Positions 1-7,369 of a DNA stretch of 12,832 bases are shown in pieces. The translations under genes and the position numbers were made by a program. Each line of letters opens with the position of its first letter. Positions within the stretch are counted from its first letter, which is position 1. Origin of the DNA: Phycisphaerae bacterium (GTDB lineage Bacteria > Planctomycetota > Phycisphaerae > Sedimentisphaerales > Anaerohalosphaeraceae); the NCBI GenBank assembly GCA_021736615.1, contig JAIPFN010000162.1, forward strand, positions 1 through 12,832, written 5' to 3'. Under the pieces are notes generated by a model, which was not told the DNA's origin, did not search any database, and saw nothing but the letters and a program-made list of their open reading frames with translations.

Positions 1-340
1 CGGGCAGGTGAAGGTCTTCGAGAGGAGGGATGACATTGGAGATTACCCTGAAAGACAAAGCTATCGTATCCCGCTGGTAATGAGCGTTGACACGAAAACG
101 GTGCCCGTCATCGATAGTCGTCGAAAAATCCAAATCCTTTTTATCTTCGAAGGTTTTGAATTTATCCTCACCTGTCAACGATATAACCATCCGCTTTGCT
201 TCTTCTTCGGAAACTTCGGGCATATCCATCGCGACCAGTTCCGTATGAATACGCATTATGGGAGGCATACCGGTATTTATGTGAACGTCACTGGCCCCGT
301 ATTCAATCGACTTTGCCAGCATTTTATTAATATCAATCAT
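1..340 (-). CDS. pilT: Twitching motility ATPase PilT-type, N-terminal part (runs off left edge)
   Basis: The first 113 codons of a gene that continues beyond the left edge. The protein begins MIDINKMLAKSIEYGASDVH and continues with HINTGMPPIMRIH, which matches the N-terminal PAS-like domain of PilT/PilU retraction ATPases (the GASDxH...G.PP..R... signature). The Walker motifs would lie outside the window, so ATPase activity cannot be checked here. The ATG at 338-340 is preceded on the minus strand by AGGAT about seven bases upstream. It is last in the visible pil run, 115 bases after pilB and on the same strand, fitting a role in pilus retraction. PilT is preferred over PilU or another GspE-family member because of the short N-terminus that goes straight into this domain, but the paralogue is not certain. 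Confidence 0.82.
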   Translation of the reverse strand, partial: MIDINKMLAKSIEYGASDVHINTGMPPIMRIHTELVAMDMPEVSEEEAKRMVISLTGEDKFKTFEDKKDLDFSTTIDDGHRFRVNAHYQRDTIALSFRVISNVIPPLEDLHLP

Positions 341-455
341 CGCAATATCCTATCTATTTTCAATTCATTATTTTAATTTTTGACCGTAACTCTACTCCCG
401 CTGAAATCCCAGCGAGTTGTCTTCACCGGCAGAACCTTCTGCCGTGTTTATTTTA
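341..455 (-). other. pilB-pilT intercistronic spacer with hairpins
   Basis: This 115-base gap separates the pilB stop from the pilT start. It contains a perfect 18-base palindrome at 427-444 and a weaker interrupted stem at 395-416 (GCTG/CAGC plus CTC/GAG). Neither is followed by a T-run in the pilB direction, so they look more like mRNA processing or stabilising hairpins than terminators. The pilT ribosome binding site lies at its left end. Confidence 0.55.
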
Positions 456-2435
456 TCAGTTTTTTTCAGTCTCACTGCTGTCTGTGTTGACATCGTCCTT
501 TTTTGCCCTGGTCTTTGCCTCTGCCTTTTTCGAGTCCGCTTTAACCGTAAGCTTTGCTGCCCCGTTGCCGGATTCTTCACTTACGAACCCGCTGCCCGAC
601 AAACTCTCCCTGTCGAAAACTTCCGTAACACGAAGAACTTCTTCGATAGTAGTAAGGCCCTGGGCAACCTTGAGCATACCGTCATCGAAAAGACTGTTCC
701 TTCCGCTCCTGGCAAATGCCCGTTTCATATTATCAACCGAAGCATCTCTATTGATCGCCGCCCTTAGATTGTCGTCTACAAGCAACAGCTCGTAGATACC
801 TAAACGACCGGCATAACCGCTGCCCCTGCATTTATCGCAGCCGACTCCGTGCATCGCTACTGCGCCGGGATCGCCGACTCCTTCAAGGTGCTTTTTCATA
901 GCTTCGGGAACATCGTAAGGTTCCTTGCAGTAATCGCAAATCCGGCGAACGAGCCGCTGGGCAAGAACACCGTTTAAAGCCGCCGCGATCAAGTAAGGAT
1001 CTACGCCTACATTAACAAGCCTGGAAATACTGCTGGGAGCATCGTTGGTATGCAGCGTAGAAAGAACCAGGTGACCGGTAAGAGCAGCTTGAACGGCTAT
1101 CCGAGAAGTCTCGCCGTCGCGTATTTCACCTATCATTATAATGTCGGGGTCCTGACGAAGAAGACTTCTAAGTGCCGCGGCAAACGTCATACCTGCCTTT
1201 TCATTAACCTGCACCTGGTTACAAGACTCCAGGTCATACTCGACGGGGTCTTCGACTGTGGAAATATTCATACTCTCACCGTCCATCTGACCAAGTGCCG
1301 AATACAGCGTCGTACTCTTACCCGAACCGGTAGGGCCGGTAACAAGTAAAATACCGTGAGGAAGCGAAACCTGACGGCAGAACTGATCGAGCACTTCAGG
1401 CTCCATACCCGATTGATCGAGACCGCGCATAATGGACTGACTGTCGAGAATACGAATAACAACTTTTTCGCCGTGACTGGTGGGAAGGATCGATATACGA
1501 AGGTCTATCCCCCTGCCGCCCATGATCACGGAAATCTTGCCGTCCTGGGGAACTCTGCGTTCGGATATATCCAGATTGGACATAACCTTGATACGGGAAA
1601 CGATCGCGGGGTGCATATTCGCGGGCGACTGCATCGAATCGAAAAGAACACCGTCTATGCGCATACGAATCTTTGTATATTTATCTTTAGGCTCGATGTG
1701 GATGTCACTGGCCCCTTCGTGAACGGCGTTACTTAGAAGGTAGTTGACGAACTTAATGACAGGCGAACGCCCGGCACTCATCTCAAGGTCTTCGAGATCG
1801 TCCTCCTGATCCTGAACAACTTCAATGTCGCCCATATCGTTCATGATCGCATCTACATCGTAATCGTTCTGCGTTTTGTCCAGTTCCCGGCATACGTCCT
1901 CAATGTCACGGGACCGGCAAATTACAACCTCGATCTCCTTGCCCGTTTTACGCCCGATATCATCCATTGCGAAAACATCTCCGGGCTTATCGGTCGCCAC
2001 TACAAGTGCTTCACCGTTAAAAGCGACGGGCATTACGTGGTTGGCCTTAATATAGGAAAGGTCAACCTTTTCGAAAGCCCCAACATCTACGCTTTCGACG
2101 ACTATGGGGCGGAACTCATGACCGAAAATCCTGGCCTTTGCCTCAAGAATATCGTCGATTCCGCAAAATTGGTTTTTAATTATGAAACGCTCAAGATCGT
2201 CGCCCCTGCCGCAATCTGAACCTCGTATTTCTTCAAGCTGGGCCTCTGTCAACCTCTCCATCTCGCCAAGAACATCGGCAACGTCTCTTATGTGAGTCGC
2301 TGCTTCTTTGGCGGGCGAATAAAGATTACTCAGACCGCGAACAAGATCGTCGGCATCCCGTCCGTCGGCATTGTTGCCGGCTACCGCGACTGTCAACTCA
2401 GACATGTCCTTGTTTTTACTAAAAGAAAGCTTCAT
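456..2435 (-). CDS. pilB: Type IV pilus extension / type II secretion ATPase (PilB/GspE family)
   Basis: A 659-residue cytoplasmic hexameric ATPase that powers pilus or pseudopilus assembly. An MshEN-like N-terminal domain spans about residues 60-185, followed by an acidic linker (about 190-220) and the GASDIHIEP motif (241-249). The nucleotide core has Walker A GPTGSGKST (367-375), an Asp-box region around STVEDPVEY, Walker B DPDIIMIGEIRD (429-440) and the His box TGHLVLSTLHT (453-463). A zinc-binding tetracysteine is present (C500xxC503, C533xxC536), as in PilB/GspE. The last 45 or so residues are a Ser/Lys/Glu-rich tail that is not part of the usual fold. The start ATG overlaps the stop of the upstream PilP-like gene (ATGA), with AAGGA seven bases before it, indicating translational coupling. 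The pilMNO context favours PilB, but GspE of a type II-like system cannot be excluded. Confidence 0.93.
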   Translation of the reverse strand: MKLSFSKNKDMSELTVAVAGNNADGRDADDLVRGLSNLYSPAKEAATHIRDVADVLGEMERLTEAQLEEIRGSDCGRGDDLERFIIKNQFCGIDDILEAKARIFGHEFRPIVVESVDVGAFEKVDLSYIKANHVMPVAFNGEALVVATDKPGDVFAMDDIGRKTGKEIEVVICRSRDIEDVCRELDKTQNDYDVDAIMNDMGDIEVVQDQEDDLEDLEMSAGRSPVIKFVNYLLSNAVHEGASDIHIEPKDKYTKIRMRIDGVLFDSMQSPANMHPAIVSRIKVMSNLDISERRVPQDGKISVIMGGRGIDLRISILPTSHGEKVVIRILDSQSIMRGLDQSGMEPEVLDQFCRQVSLPHGILLVTGPTGSGKSTTLYSALGQMDGESMNISTVEDPVEYDLESCNQVQVNEKAGMTFAAALRSLLRQDPDIIMIGEIRDGETSRIAVQAALTGHLVLSTLHTNDAPSSISRLVNVGVDPYLIAAALNGVLAQRLVRRICDYCKEPYDVPEAMKKHLEGVGDPGAVAMHGVGCDKCRGSGYAGRLGIYELLLVDDNLRAAINRDASVDNMKRAFARSGRNSLFDDGMLKVAQGLTTIEEVLRVTEVFDRESLSGSGFVSEESGNGAAKLTVKADSKKAEAKTRAKKDDVNTDSSETEKN

Positions 2436-3214
2436 CTAGACATCCTTAAAACCAACACACTCTCCCCGGTATTTAATTCAACATACTTCTCTGTAATACT
2501 TTTGACGGTATAATCACCGACTTGATCGCCGACATTGTAGGCTCGGCCATTTATTATACACCTCATTTGATCGCCGGAGTCCATGATACTCCAAACCGAA
2601 AGCCCTCCGTCACCGGTTCTTTTTTTGTCAATAAGATCACTGACATCAACTCCGCCAAATGAATTGTCCAGAACAAAAGGATTTCTTTTAAGGTCTTCAA
2701 CAGATACCTGGTCGACTTCTGTAAGCCTTGATATGCGATCTACGATAGCATTCATTTTGCCGGTTATCGCAGCCTTGGATCCGGACAATTTCTGGATCGC
2801 ACTTTCTATCTTCAGGTCGTCCTGGGAAGGAGCAGCCTGGGCCTGGGAAGGACCGATCTTTTTGATCATCAGAAACAGCGATGCTGCCCCGACCAGAAAT
2901 ACCACGCCAAGAATGATCGTACTGCATTTAACCTTCTTGCCGGAGGACGAAGGGACCAAAAAGTCCTCGCTGTGTGCCTCGTCGCGACCGCCGGCGTCAG
3001 CTAAGGTCGCAGTTAAACTGGTTCCATAAACTGCTTGACTGGTTCCGTGAACTGCTTGACCGGCTCCATGAACTGCTTGACTGTTCCCCTGAGTTTCCTG
3101 ACTGGTTTCCTGAGCCGCCTGGGCGGTTTCCCCGGATGAGGAAAGATTGCCGGACGAGGTGTTTGCCTGCGTGAGGTTATCTTGACCTTCTTCATCTTTC
3201 ATAAATGACATCAT
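2432..3214 (-). CDS. PilP/GspC-like inner-membrane protein with Ser/Gln-rich heptapeptide repeats
   Basis: A 260-residue predicted bitopic inner-membrane protein. Residues 1-90 are cytoplasmic and Ser/Gln/Thr-rich, including about five tandem seven-residue units (31-65) of the SQAVHGT type. A single membrane helix covers about 97-117 (STIILGVVFLVGAASLFLMI), followed by a helical linker. The C-terminal small beta domain (about 205-260) has the pattern VWSIM...CIINGRAYNVGDQVGDYTV...VELNTGESVLVL, resembling the homology region of PilP and GspC. Its place between pilO and pilB is where pilP normally sits. It lacks the obvious lipoprotein signal of classical PilP and is anchored by a helix as in GspC, so the symbol is withheld. 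The first of two adjacent ATGs is chosen because GGAG lies seven bases upstream. It ends SR-TGA, overlapping the pilB start. Confidence 0.72.
   Translation of the reverse strand: MMSFMKDEEGQDNLTQANTSSGNLSSSGETAQAAQETSQETQGNSQAVHGAGQAVHGTSQAVYGTSLTATLADAGGRDEAHSEDFLVPSSSGKKVKCSTIILGVVFLVGAASLFLMIKKIGPSQAQAAPSQDDLKIESAIQKLSGSKAAITGKMNAIVDRISRLTEVDQVSVEDLKRNPFVLDNSFGGVDVSDLIDKKRTGDGGLSVWSIMDSGDQMRCIINGRAYNVGDQVGDYTVKSITEKYVELNTGESVLVLRMSR
3020..3124 (-). repeat. Degenerate 21-bp tandem repeat inside the PilP-like gene
   Basis: About five in-frame 21-base units, for example GACTGGTTCCGTGAACTGCT on the plus strand at 3037-3056. They encode heptapeptides AQAAQET, SQETQGN, SQAVHGA, GQAVHGT and SQAVYGT. 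The three units nearest the left end are most alike and the outer two more diverged, as expected of unit duplication in a flexible cytoplasmic segment. Confidence 0.85.
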
Positions 3215-3292
3215 CGATTAACTCCATTTCAAAATATAATTCTACCTTCAACTTTTTTCAGTTCCGGCGATACCGGCCTGCTCTTTGAATAC

Positions 3293-3829
3293 TCAGGCAC
3301 TGGCGTTCTGGAAAAATATACTTATTGTAAAATTGGCGTTCATTACCCCTTCTTTTTTGGCGTCCCTCTTGATAGTCATTTCACGAATCTTGGTTATACG
3401 ATCCAGTTTCTCAAGCGACAGCAAAAACGAATAGTAAGACTCGAAATTACCGTCAAGTTCCATCTTGATAGGCTGCTCGATATAACCGTTGTTAAACTTC
3501 TGTTTTAGCGTTCGGATGGTCTTGGGAACAAGCCCGTTGGATTGAGCGATCAAAGTAACATCCTGAAGAACGGTATGGATATCCTTTTGGGGAGGCAGTT
3601 TGCTCTCGAGGATGCCTATACTTGACTCAAGCCTTGCAAGCTGAGTATTAATATCCTCAAAGACGGTAGGTGCCGTCTCAAGCTCGCGAAGTTTCCTGGA
3701 CTTTTGCTCCAACTGTTCTTGCTGCAAAGCAAGTTGGCGATTGGCGGGCTTGATCATATAAACATATGATGAATAAGTCATGCCAATTATAATAACAAAA
3801 AATATGAGTTTGCGTATGTTACCGTTCAT
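3293..3829 (-). CDS. pilO: Type IV pilus inner-membrane alignment protein PilO
   Basis: A 178-residue bitopic membrane protein. It has a short cytoplasmic N-terminus, one membrane helix (about 7-26, LIFFVIIIGMTYSSYVYMI), then a Gln/Glu/Leu-rich coiled coil (about 32-75). A periplasmic ferredoxin-like domain ends ELDGNFESYYSFLLSLEKLDRI...EMTI, a pattern typical of PilO (FxGxYxxxxxFLxxLexLxRI). PilO pairs with PilN in the alignment subcomplex linking the inner-membrane platform to the secretin. AGGA lies nine bases before the ATG. It is 96 bases downstream of pilN and 78 bases upstream of the PilP-like gene. Length is a little under the usual PilO size of about 200 residues. Confidence 0.9.
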   Translation of the reverse strand: MNGNIRKLIFFVIIIGMTYSSYVYMIKPANRQLALQQEQLEQKSRKLRELETAPTVFEDINTQLARLESSIGILESKLPPQKDIHTVLQDVTLIAQSNGLVPKTIRTLKQKFNNGYIEQPIKMELDGNFESYYSFLLSLEKLDRITKIREMTIKRDAKKEGVMNANFTISIFFQNASA

Positions 3830-3859
3830 AACTATTGTCCTAACCTTTTAAAATAAAAT

Positions 3860-3900
3860 AGCCTCGGCCATCAGACCGAATCTTCAATTCGTAATTCGTA
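3860..3900 (-). repeat. Intergenic repeat element, copy A: 30-bp core plus two tandem ATTCGTA heptamers
   Basis: The core at 3860-3889 matches 27 of 30 bases of copy B at 6094-6123. The core contains the stem TCGGCC...GACCGA. On the minus-strand transcript its one substitution is tolerated as a G-U pair. Immediately after it come two tandem heptamers ATTCGTA (3887-3893 and 3894-3900). It lies in the pilN-pilO spacer, in the direction of transcription. Confidence 0.75.
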
Positions 3901-3925
3901 ATTTGCTTGTCAAACCGTCACCAGA

Positions 3926-4645
3926 TTAATTTGAGACATTAACCTGTGATACTTTAGCGCCTTTTTCACGAATAGAGGCAATGTCTTCTTTAGTAACTTT
4001 GACATCCCTTTTAAGCATCACTTTCAATTTGAAATGACGAGACTCAATATCTTTGACCTTAACCTGTTTTGATTCGATAAGATTAACGCTTCCGACAAGG
4101 AAAGATTTGTCCAATGCCGCGATATAACCGGCAACTTCGATGTCATCGCGAGCGATTCCGGAAAGTGCGATCTGGGTTTCGGTTACTATTTTTACAGGAG
4201 CTGCTTTCTTCTTATTTGCCGCCTCCTTAGCCTTATCAAACTGCGTCTTAGCCTTGGGCGTTTTATCCTGAACTTTTATCTCTTTGTCGTCAATACTGAC
4301 ATCGGCCAGAGAAACCCCGTCGGGAAGATTATTGGTAAGGGTGGCAAGAATAAGGCTTTTACCGACAAGGTCGGGAAGTTCGGCGGTAATAAGAGCTGTC
4401 TTCATCATCGCTTTGCCTTTGGCTTCGAGCTCATCGAGCAGTTTTATCTGCTCATGGGCCTTATACAAACGTTCGTCCAGTGCGGCAACTTCGGCATCGA
4501 CTTTAGACTGACGCATCTTAAGTAAAGAAAAAGTCAGCCCTATACCGACCAGAACCGCCAGTAGCAATGCAAGAGACATCAAATTAGCCCTGTTCGATTC
4601 ACGCTGCTGAATATATTCGTCGGGTACAAAATCAACTTTACTCAT
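3926..4645 (-). CDS. pilN: Type IV pilus inner-membrane alignment protein PilN
   Basis: A 239-residue bitopic membrane protein. The N-terminus VDFVPDEYIQQRE is a variant of the PilN cytoplasmic motif (INLLPxRE-like) that docks into PilM. A membrane helix follows (about 21-43, NLMSLALLLAVLVGIGLTFS), then a coiled coil (about 45-80). A periplasmic domain contains LPDGVSLADVSID and LSGIARDDIEVAGYIAALDKS, typical of PilN (L.G.A.s...v..fi..L..s). A Lys/Ala-rich stretch (about 127-152) lies between the two parts of this domain and lengthens the protein beyond the usual 180-200 residues. AGGA lies seven bases upstream of the ATG. It sits 65 bases after pilM and would pair with PilO. Confidence 0.9.
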   Translation of the reverse strand: MSKVDFVPDEYIQQRESNRANLMSLALLLAVLVGIGLTFSLLKMRQSKVDAEVAALDERLYKAHEQIKLLDELEAKGKAMMKTALITAELPDLVGKSLILATLTNNLPDGVSLADVSIDDKEIKVQDKTPKAKTQFDKAKEAANKKKAAPVKIVTETQIALSGIARDDIEVAGYIAALDKSFLVGSVNLIESKQVKVKDIESRHFKLKVMLKRDVKVTKEDIASIREKGAKVSQVNVSN

Positions 4646-4710
4646 AATAAATCCTATATTAAAATCCAGTTTTCAGATCCGGGTATTTTCCGGTAAAACA
4701 ACTAAAAATT

Positions 4711-5679
4711 CTATAAACTTGAAAGGCTAAGCCCAAAGGCGATAGACCAGTCTATCTGGCGGCCTTGACGGTCAACGGATATATCACTGCTGCAACCGGC
4801 ATCGACGGCCGCAAGGACATCGCCTATCTGGGCGGGAATCTGTAAGCGCTCGGCAAGTTTTGAAACTTCTGCGCAAATGGCCTCGTCGACACTGCGTCCG
4901 GTGAAAAACACTAGCCTTGAGACCTGAAGGCTGCTTGAGAAAGACCCGAAATACCTGCAGCACGCCTCTGCTTCCAAGACAAACTTTGCCGAGGACTCAT
5001 GGGAACTTAAATGCCTGGAACCGAAAGGTATTATGCGGGCAAAAAGAAGATCCGCCTCTTTGGCAATGACTATCTTGCTGTGGTTGACATCTACGTCGAT
5101 AAGCATCGATACAACATCGGCGTCTGACTGGCGTTTGCCAAAGAACTTAGCGTAACTGGTCGCCATCGCCAAAGGCCATACACTGATACCTCTTACCTCA
5201 AGACCGGCCTTTTCGTATATCGCAAGCTGCCTGTTGACTATCTCTCGCTCTGCCGCCATAACGACAACGTCTGTTTCTCCGCCGTTTTCACTACTGCCGG
5301 CGACGATATAATTGATCATCGCATCGGAGGAGTTAAAAGGCAGTTTGTTTGCAATGATCTTAAAAGCAGCTTCTTGAAGACCCGCATCGCCGGCAGCACA
5401 TTTAACTCTGATATGATCGACGAAAATATCTTCGGAAGGTATCGATGCGACAATACCCTTGCCGCTAAATCCGCCGCGTGAGAATATCTTCTTAGCGGTA
5501 TCTACAACCCACCTCTGCCAGTCGCCGCTTCCGAACTTGATCCCTTCGGGACAGGCCTCGATCACCGCGGCGTTGAGGTACAAACCTTTATCTTTGACAC
5601 CCAACTGTGCCACCTTGAGGTAATCGCTGCTAAGCTCTATACCTGCAGGATAAATGGTTTTTTTGGCTAAACCCATCAT
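4711..5679 (-). CDS. pilM: Type IV pilus assembly actin-like protein PilM
   Basis: A 322-residue cytoplasmic protein of the actin/FtsA fold that binds ATP and the PilN tail. Visible motifs are phosphate-1 GIELSSDYLKVAQL (13-26), the PilM-like stretch KLPFNSSDAMINYIV (112-126), phosphate-2 LIDVDVNHSKIVIAK (193-207), the adenosine-type FFTGRS (258-263) and the C-terminal SIAFGLSL. Length is near the family's usual 340-350. Two ATGs are adjacent. AAGGA lies 12 bases before the first, a loose spacing, so the first or second could be used. It is the first gene of the pil set. A spacer of over 400 bases with several palindromes separates it from gpsA, suggesting its own promoter, though no consensus promoter stood out. 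Confidence 0.88.
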   Translation of the reverse strand: MMGLAKKTIYPAGIELSSDYLKVAQLGVKDKGLYLNAAVIEACPEGIKFGSGDWQRWVVDTAKKIFSRGGFSGKGIVASIPSEDIFVDHIRVKCAAGDAGLQEAAFKIIANKLPFNSSDAMINYIVAGSSENGGETDVVVMAAEREIVNRQLAIYEKAGLEVRGISVWPLAMATSYAKFFGKRQSDADVVSMLIDVDVNHSKIVIAKEADLLFARIIPFGSRHLSSHESSAKFVLEAEACCRYFGSFSSSLQVSRLVFFTGRSVDEAICAEVSKLAERLQIPAQIGDVLAAVDAGCSSDISVDRQGRQIDWSIAFGLSLSSL

Positions 5680-6145
5680 AAGTTTAGTACGTCCTTATTT
5701 GCAAAAAACAAAAATCAGCGATAAAATCCGCTTGGAACGCACTCTGATCACAGAATCGTCCAATCTTAAAATCGTCAATGCAAGCCTTAGACATTATGGA
5801 CTGCTTTTTACTACTAGCCCCCATAAAGTCGTACTTATAATTAAAACCTAAGAAACGCAGGCCCCCGGGTCAAATCGAACCTGAACCAATTTAACAATTC
5901 CTTTACGCCCTATAACAACATGCAAAACTGGCGCAGCAGAGAGCATCTAAGGCCCTATAAAAAATGTGTAAAAATAAAAATGAAATGAAAATCCGGGGGT
6001 AAAATAACAAATATCGGCAATCAGAAACAGCCCCCCCATCCAAGGTCCTATAACCAAAGAAACCTAAGCCGTTCCAATCTTGTAAATTAAACAAGCCTCG
6101 GCCATCTGGCCGAATCCTCAATTATACATTATACAATATGGAACA
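5680..6145. other. Intergenic region between gpsA and pilM with no supported gene
   Basis: This stretch of about 465 bases precedes the pilM operon and should hold its promoter. TTGAC-like and TATAA-like words occur on the minus strand, but none pair at proper spacing convincingly. The only structured element is the repeat element copy B near its right end. A 72-codon minus-strand ORF here (5903-6121) has no ribosome binding site or recognisable protein pattern. Confidence 0.5.
6094..6134 (-). repeat. Intergenic repeat element, copy B: 30-bp core plus two tandem ATTATAC heptamers
   Basis: This is the second copy of the element at 3860-3900. The core spans 6094-6123 and carries a perfect stem TCGGCC-ATCT-GGCCGA. 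It is followed at the same offset by two tandem heptamers, here ATTATAC (6121-6127 and 6128-6134) rather than ATTCGTA. A further ATTATAC lies at 6168-6174. It sits between gpsA and pilM. Confidence 0.75.
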
Positions 6146-6203
6146 TCCCGGCTTTACGTCGGGAATCATTATACATTCCGAACTGGCCAAAGGTCAGTTC
6201 GGA
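6146..6203 (-). terminator. Two hairpins at the end of gpsA, possible transcription end
   Basis: A 12-bp stem (TCCGAACTGGCC, loop AAA, GGTCAGTTCGGA; 6177-6203) overlaps the gpsA stop codon. A second stem (TCCCG...CGGGA; 6146-6164) follows. Neither is followed by a clear T-run in the gpsA direction. The first stem is best paired on the plus strand (G-U), whereas on the minus strand it has one A-C mismatch. Termination is inferred, not proven. Confidence 0.45.
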
Positions 6204-7198
6204 TATTCCGCCTTCGGTTCCCTGCTCATCAGTTCGCCTATTGCCTCCGGGACGCTCTTTTCACCCTTGATAACGGAGTTTACAGCTTCTGCGATGGGCA
6301 TTTCGACGGAATATTTATTGGCGAGGACCAGCACCGATTCACAGGTCGCAGCGCCTTCGACAACGCTCTTTGTCGCTCCAAGTGCTTCTTCGGAGGTCGC
6401 TCCCCGCCCGATTCTTTCACCGAACGAGCGGTTTCTGCCCTTCGGCGAGATACATGTCGTTACCAGGTCGCCAAGCCCGCTAAGCCCGGAGAAGGTCTTT
6501 TCCTTCGCCCCCATCGCAAGTCCAAGCCGTTCGATCTCGGCGAGGCCTCTGGTTAACAGTGCAGCCTTGGCATTGTTGCCTGCGCCTACACCGTCGATAA
6601 TACCGGCGGCGATGGCAATAACATTCTTAACCGCCCCGGAAAGCTCGACGCCTATGATGTCGTCGTTGGTGTATACCCTGAAATAAGTATTGTTGAATGT
6701 CTCCTGAACGGATTGTGCAAGCTGATCATCGCTGCTAGCCGTGCACGCCGTCGCCGGAAGATGGGCAATTATTTCATCGGCGATGTTTGGCCCGGAAAGA
6801 GCTGCTACCTTATGACCGGCGCCCAGAACCTCTGTGATTATCTCGCTGGGACGCAGCAAAGTCCCCTTCTCGATGCCCTTGGTAATACTGACAATGGGGA
6901 TTCCGGCAGGGAGTTTGTCTTTTAGACGCTGCCATACACCGCGCGTAAACTGACACGGAACCGCTGAAAGCACCATATCACTACCTTCAAACGCCTTAGC
7001 GTCGTCAGCCTCGAAGAGCAGACTTTCCGGAAGCTTATAGCCCGGCAGAAAGATAGTATTCTCGCGTTTAGCCGCGATCTGCCCCAGCTGCGCAGCATCG
7101 TGGCCCCACATAGTCACCCGGACACCATTTTCGCAAAGGATAGCCGCACAAACACTACCCATAGCACCGTCACCAATTACTGTAATTTGTTTAAACAT
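6194..7198 (-). CDS. gpsA: NAD(P)-dependent glycerol-3-phosphate dehydrogenase
   Basis: A 334-residue cytosolic enzyme reducing dihydroxyacetone phosphate to sn-glycerol-3-phosphate for phospholipid synthesis. It has an N-terminal Rossmann fold with GDGAMG (9-14), then SAVPCQ, SITKGIE with K107, the substrate-site signature LSGPNIADEI (134-143) and ELSGAVKNVIAIAAGIIDG with the catalytic-region lysine K191. It ends with the GpsA C-terminal pattern GLSGLGDLVTTC...KGRNRSFG (238-260). Length matches the family. The ATG at 7196-7198 is preferred because family members begin just ahead of the Rossmann strand. An in-frame TTG two codons upstream (7202-7204) is an alternative, and no strong ribosome binding site decides between them. 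It is last in the hflX-channel-small ORF-gpsA run, 150 bases after the small gene. Confidence 0.96.
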   Translation of the reverse strand: MFKQITVIGDGAMGSVCAAILCENGVRVTMWGHDAAQLGQIAAKRENTIFLPGYKLPESLLFEADDAKAFEGSDMVLSAVPCQFTRGVWQRLKDKLPAGIPIVSITKGIEKGTLLRPSEIITEVLGAGHKVAALSGPNIADEIIAHLPATACTASSDDQLAQSVQETFNNTYFRVYTNDDIIGVELSGAVKNVIAIAAGIIDGVGAGNNAKAALLTRGLAEIERLGLAMGAKEKTFSGLSGLGDLVTTCISPKGRNRSFGERIGRGATSEEALGATKSVVEGAATCESVLVLANKYSVEMPIAEAVNSVIKGEKSVPEAIGELMSREPKAEYPN

Positions 7199-7255
7199 GC
7201 CCAAAATCTAACAAAATCCCCAAAATTTGCAACAAAAAAACAAGAACCTGAACGT

Positions 7256-7303
7256 AATGTCGGCATCCTGCCGACATTTGATGTTGGCTAGAAGCCAACA
7301 TCA
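7256..7303. repeat. Two adjacent perfect hairpins with 3-nt loops
   Basis: The first stem is AATGTCGGCA-TCC-TGCCGACATT (7256-7278). The second, beginning one base later, is TGATGTTGGCT-AGA-AGCCAACATCA (7279-7303). Both are perfectly paired, 10 and 11 bp, with similar ATGTYGGC half-sites. There is no T-run after them. They lie in the 150-base spacer between the small ORF and gpsA and could act as REP-like palindromes, processing sites or an attenuator. Confidence 0.8.
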
Positions 7304-7335
7304 CGCCTGCCACGCCAAAATCGGGTTTTGAATTT

Positions 7336-7369
7336 CGGGTTTGCCCCCCTACCCATCATACCAAACCCG
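7336..7369 (-). repeat. Inverted repeat spanning the stop of the 84-residue gene
   Basis: CGGGTTTG at 7336-7343 is the exact complement of CAAACCCG at 7362-7369, with an 18-base loop that contains the TAG stop at 7349-7351. A second near-copy of the left arm (CGGGTTTTG, 7322-7330) offers an alternative pairing. There is no T-run, so it is a weak terminator or processing candidate. Confidence 0.45.

Noticed and set aside
5903..6121. 72-codon minus-strand ORF in the gpsA-pilM spacer
   Set aside because: No ribosome binding site, aromatic/Cys-rich unprotein-like sequence, and it overlaps the repeat element.
6138..6686. 182-codon plus-strand open frame antisense to gpsA
   Set aside because: Low-complexity Ser/Pro/Ala translation with no motif, on the reverse of the conserved GpsA C-terminal domain.
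7199..7204. TTG start two codons upstream of the gpsA ATG
   Set aside because: No better ribosome binding site is seen for it, and the ATG gives the family-typical N-terminus. It cannot be fully excluded.
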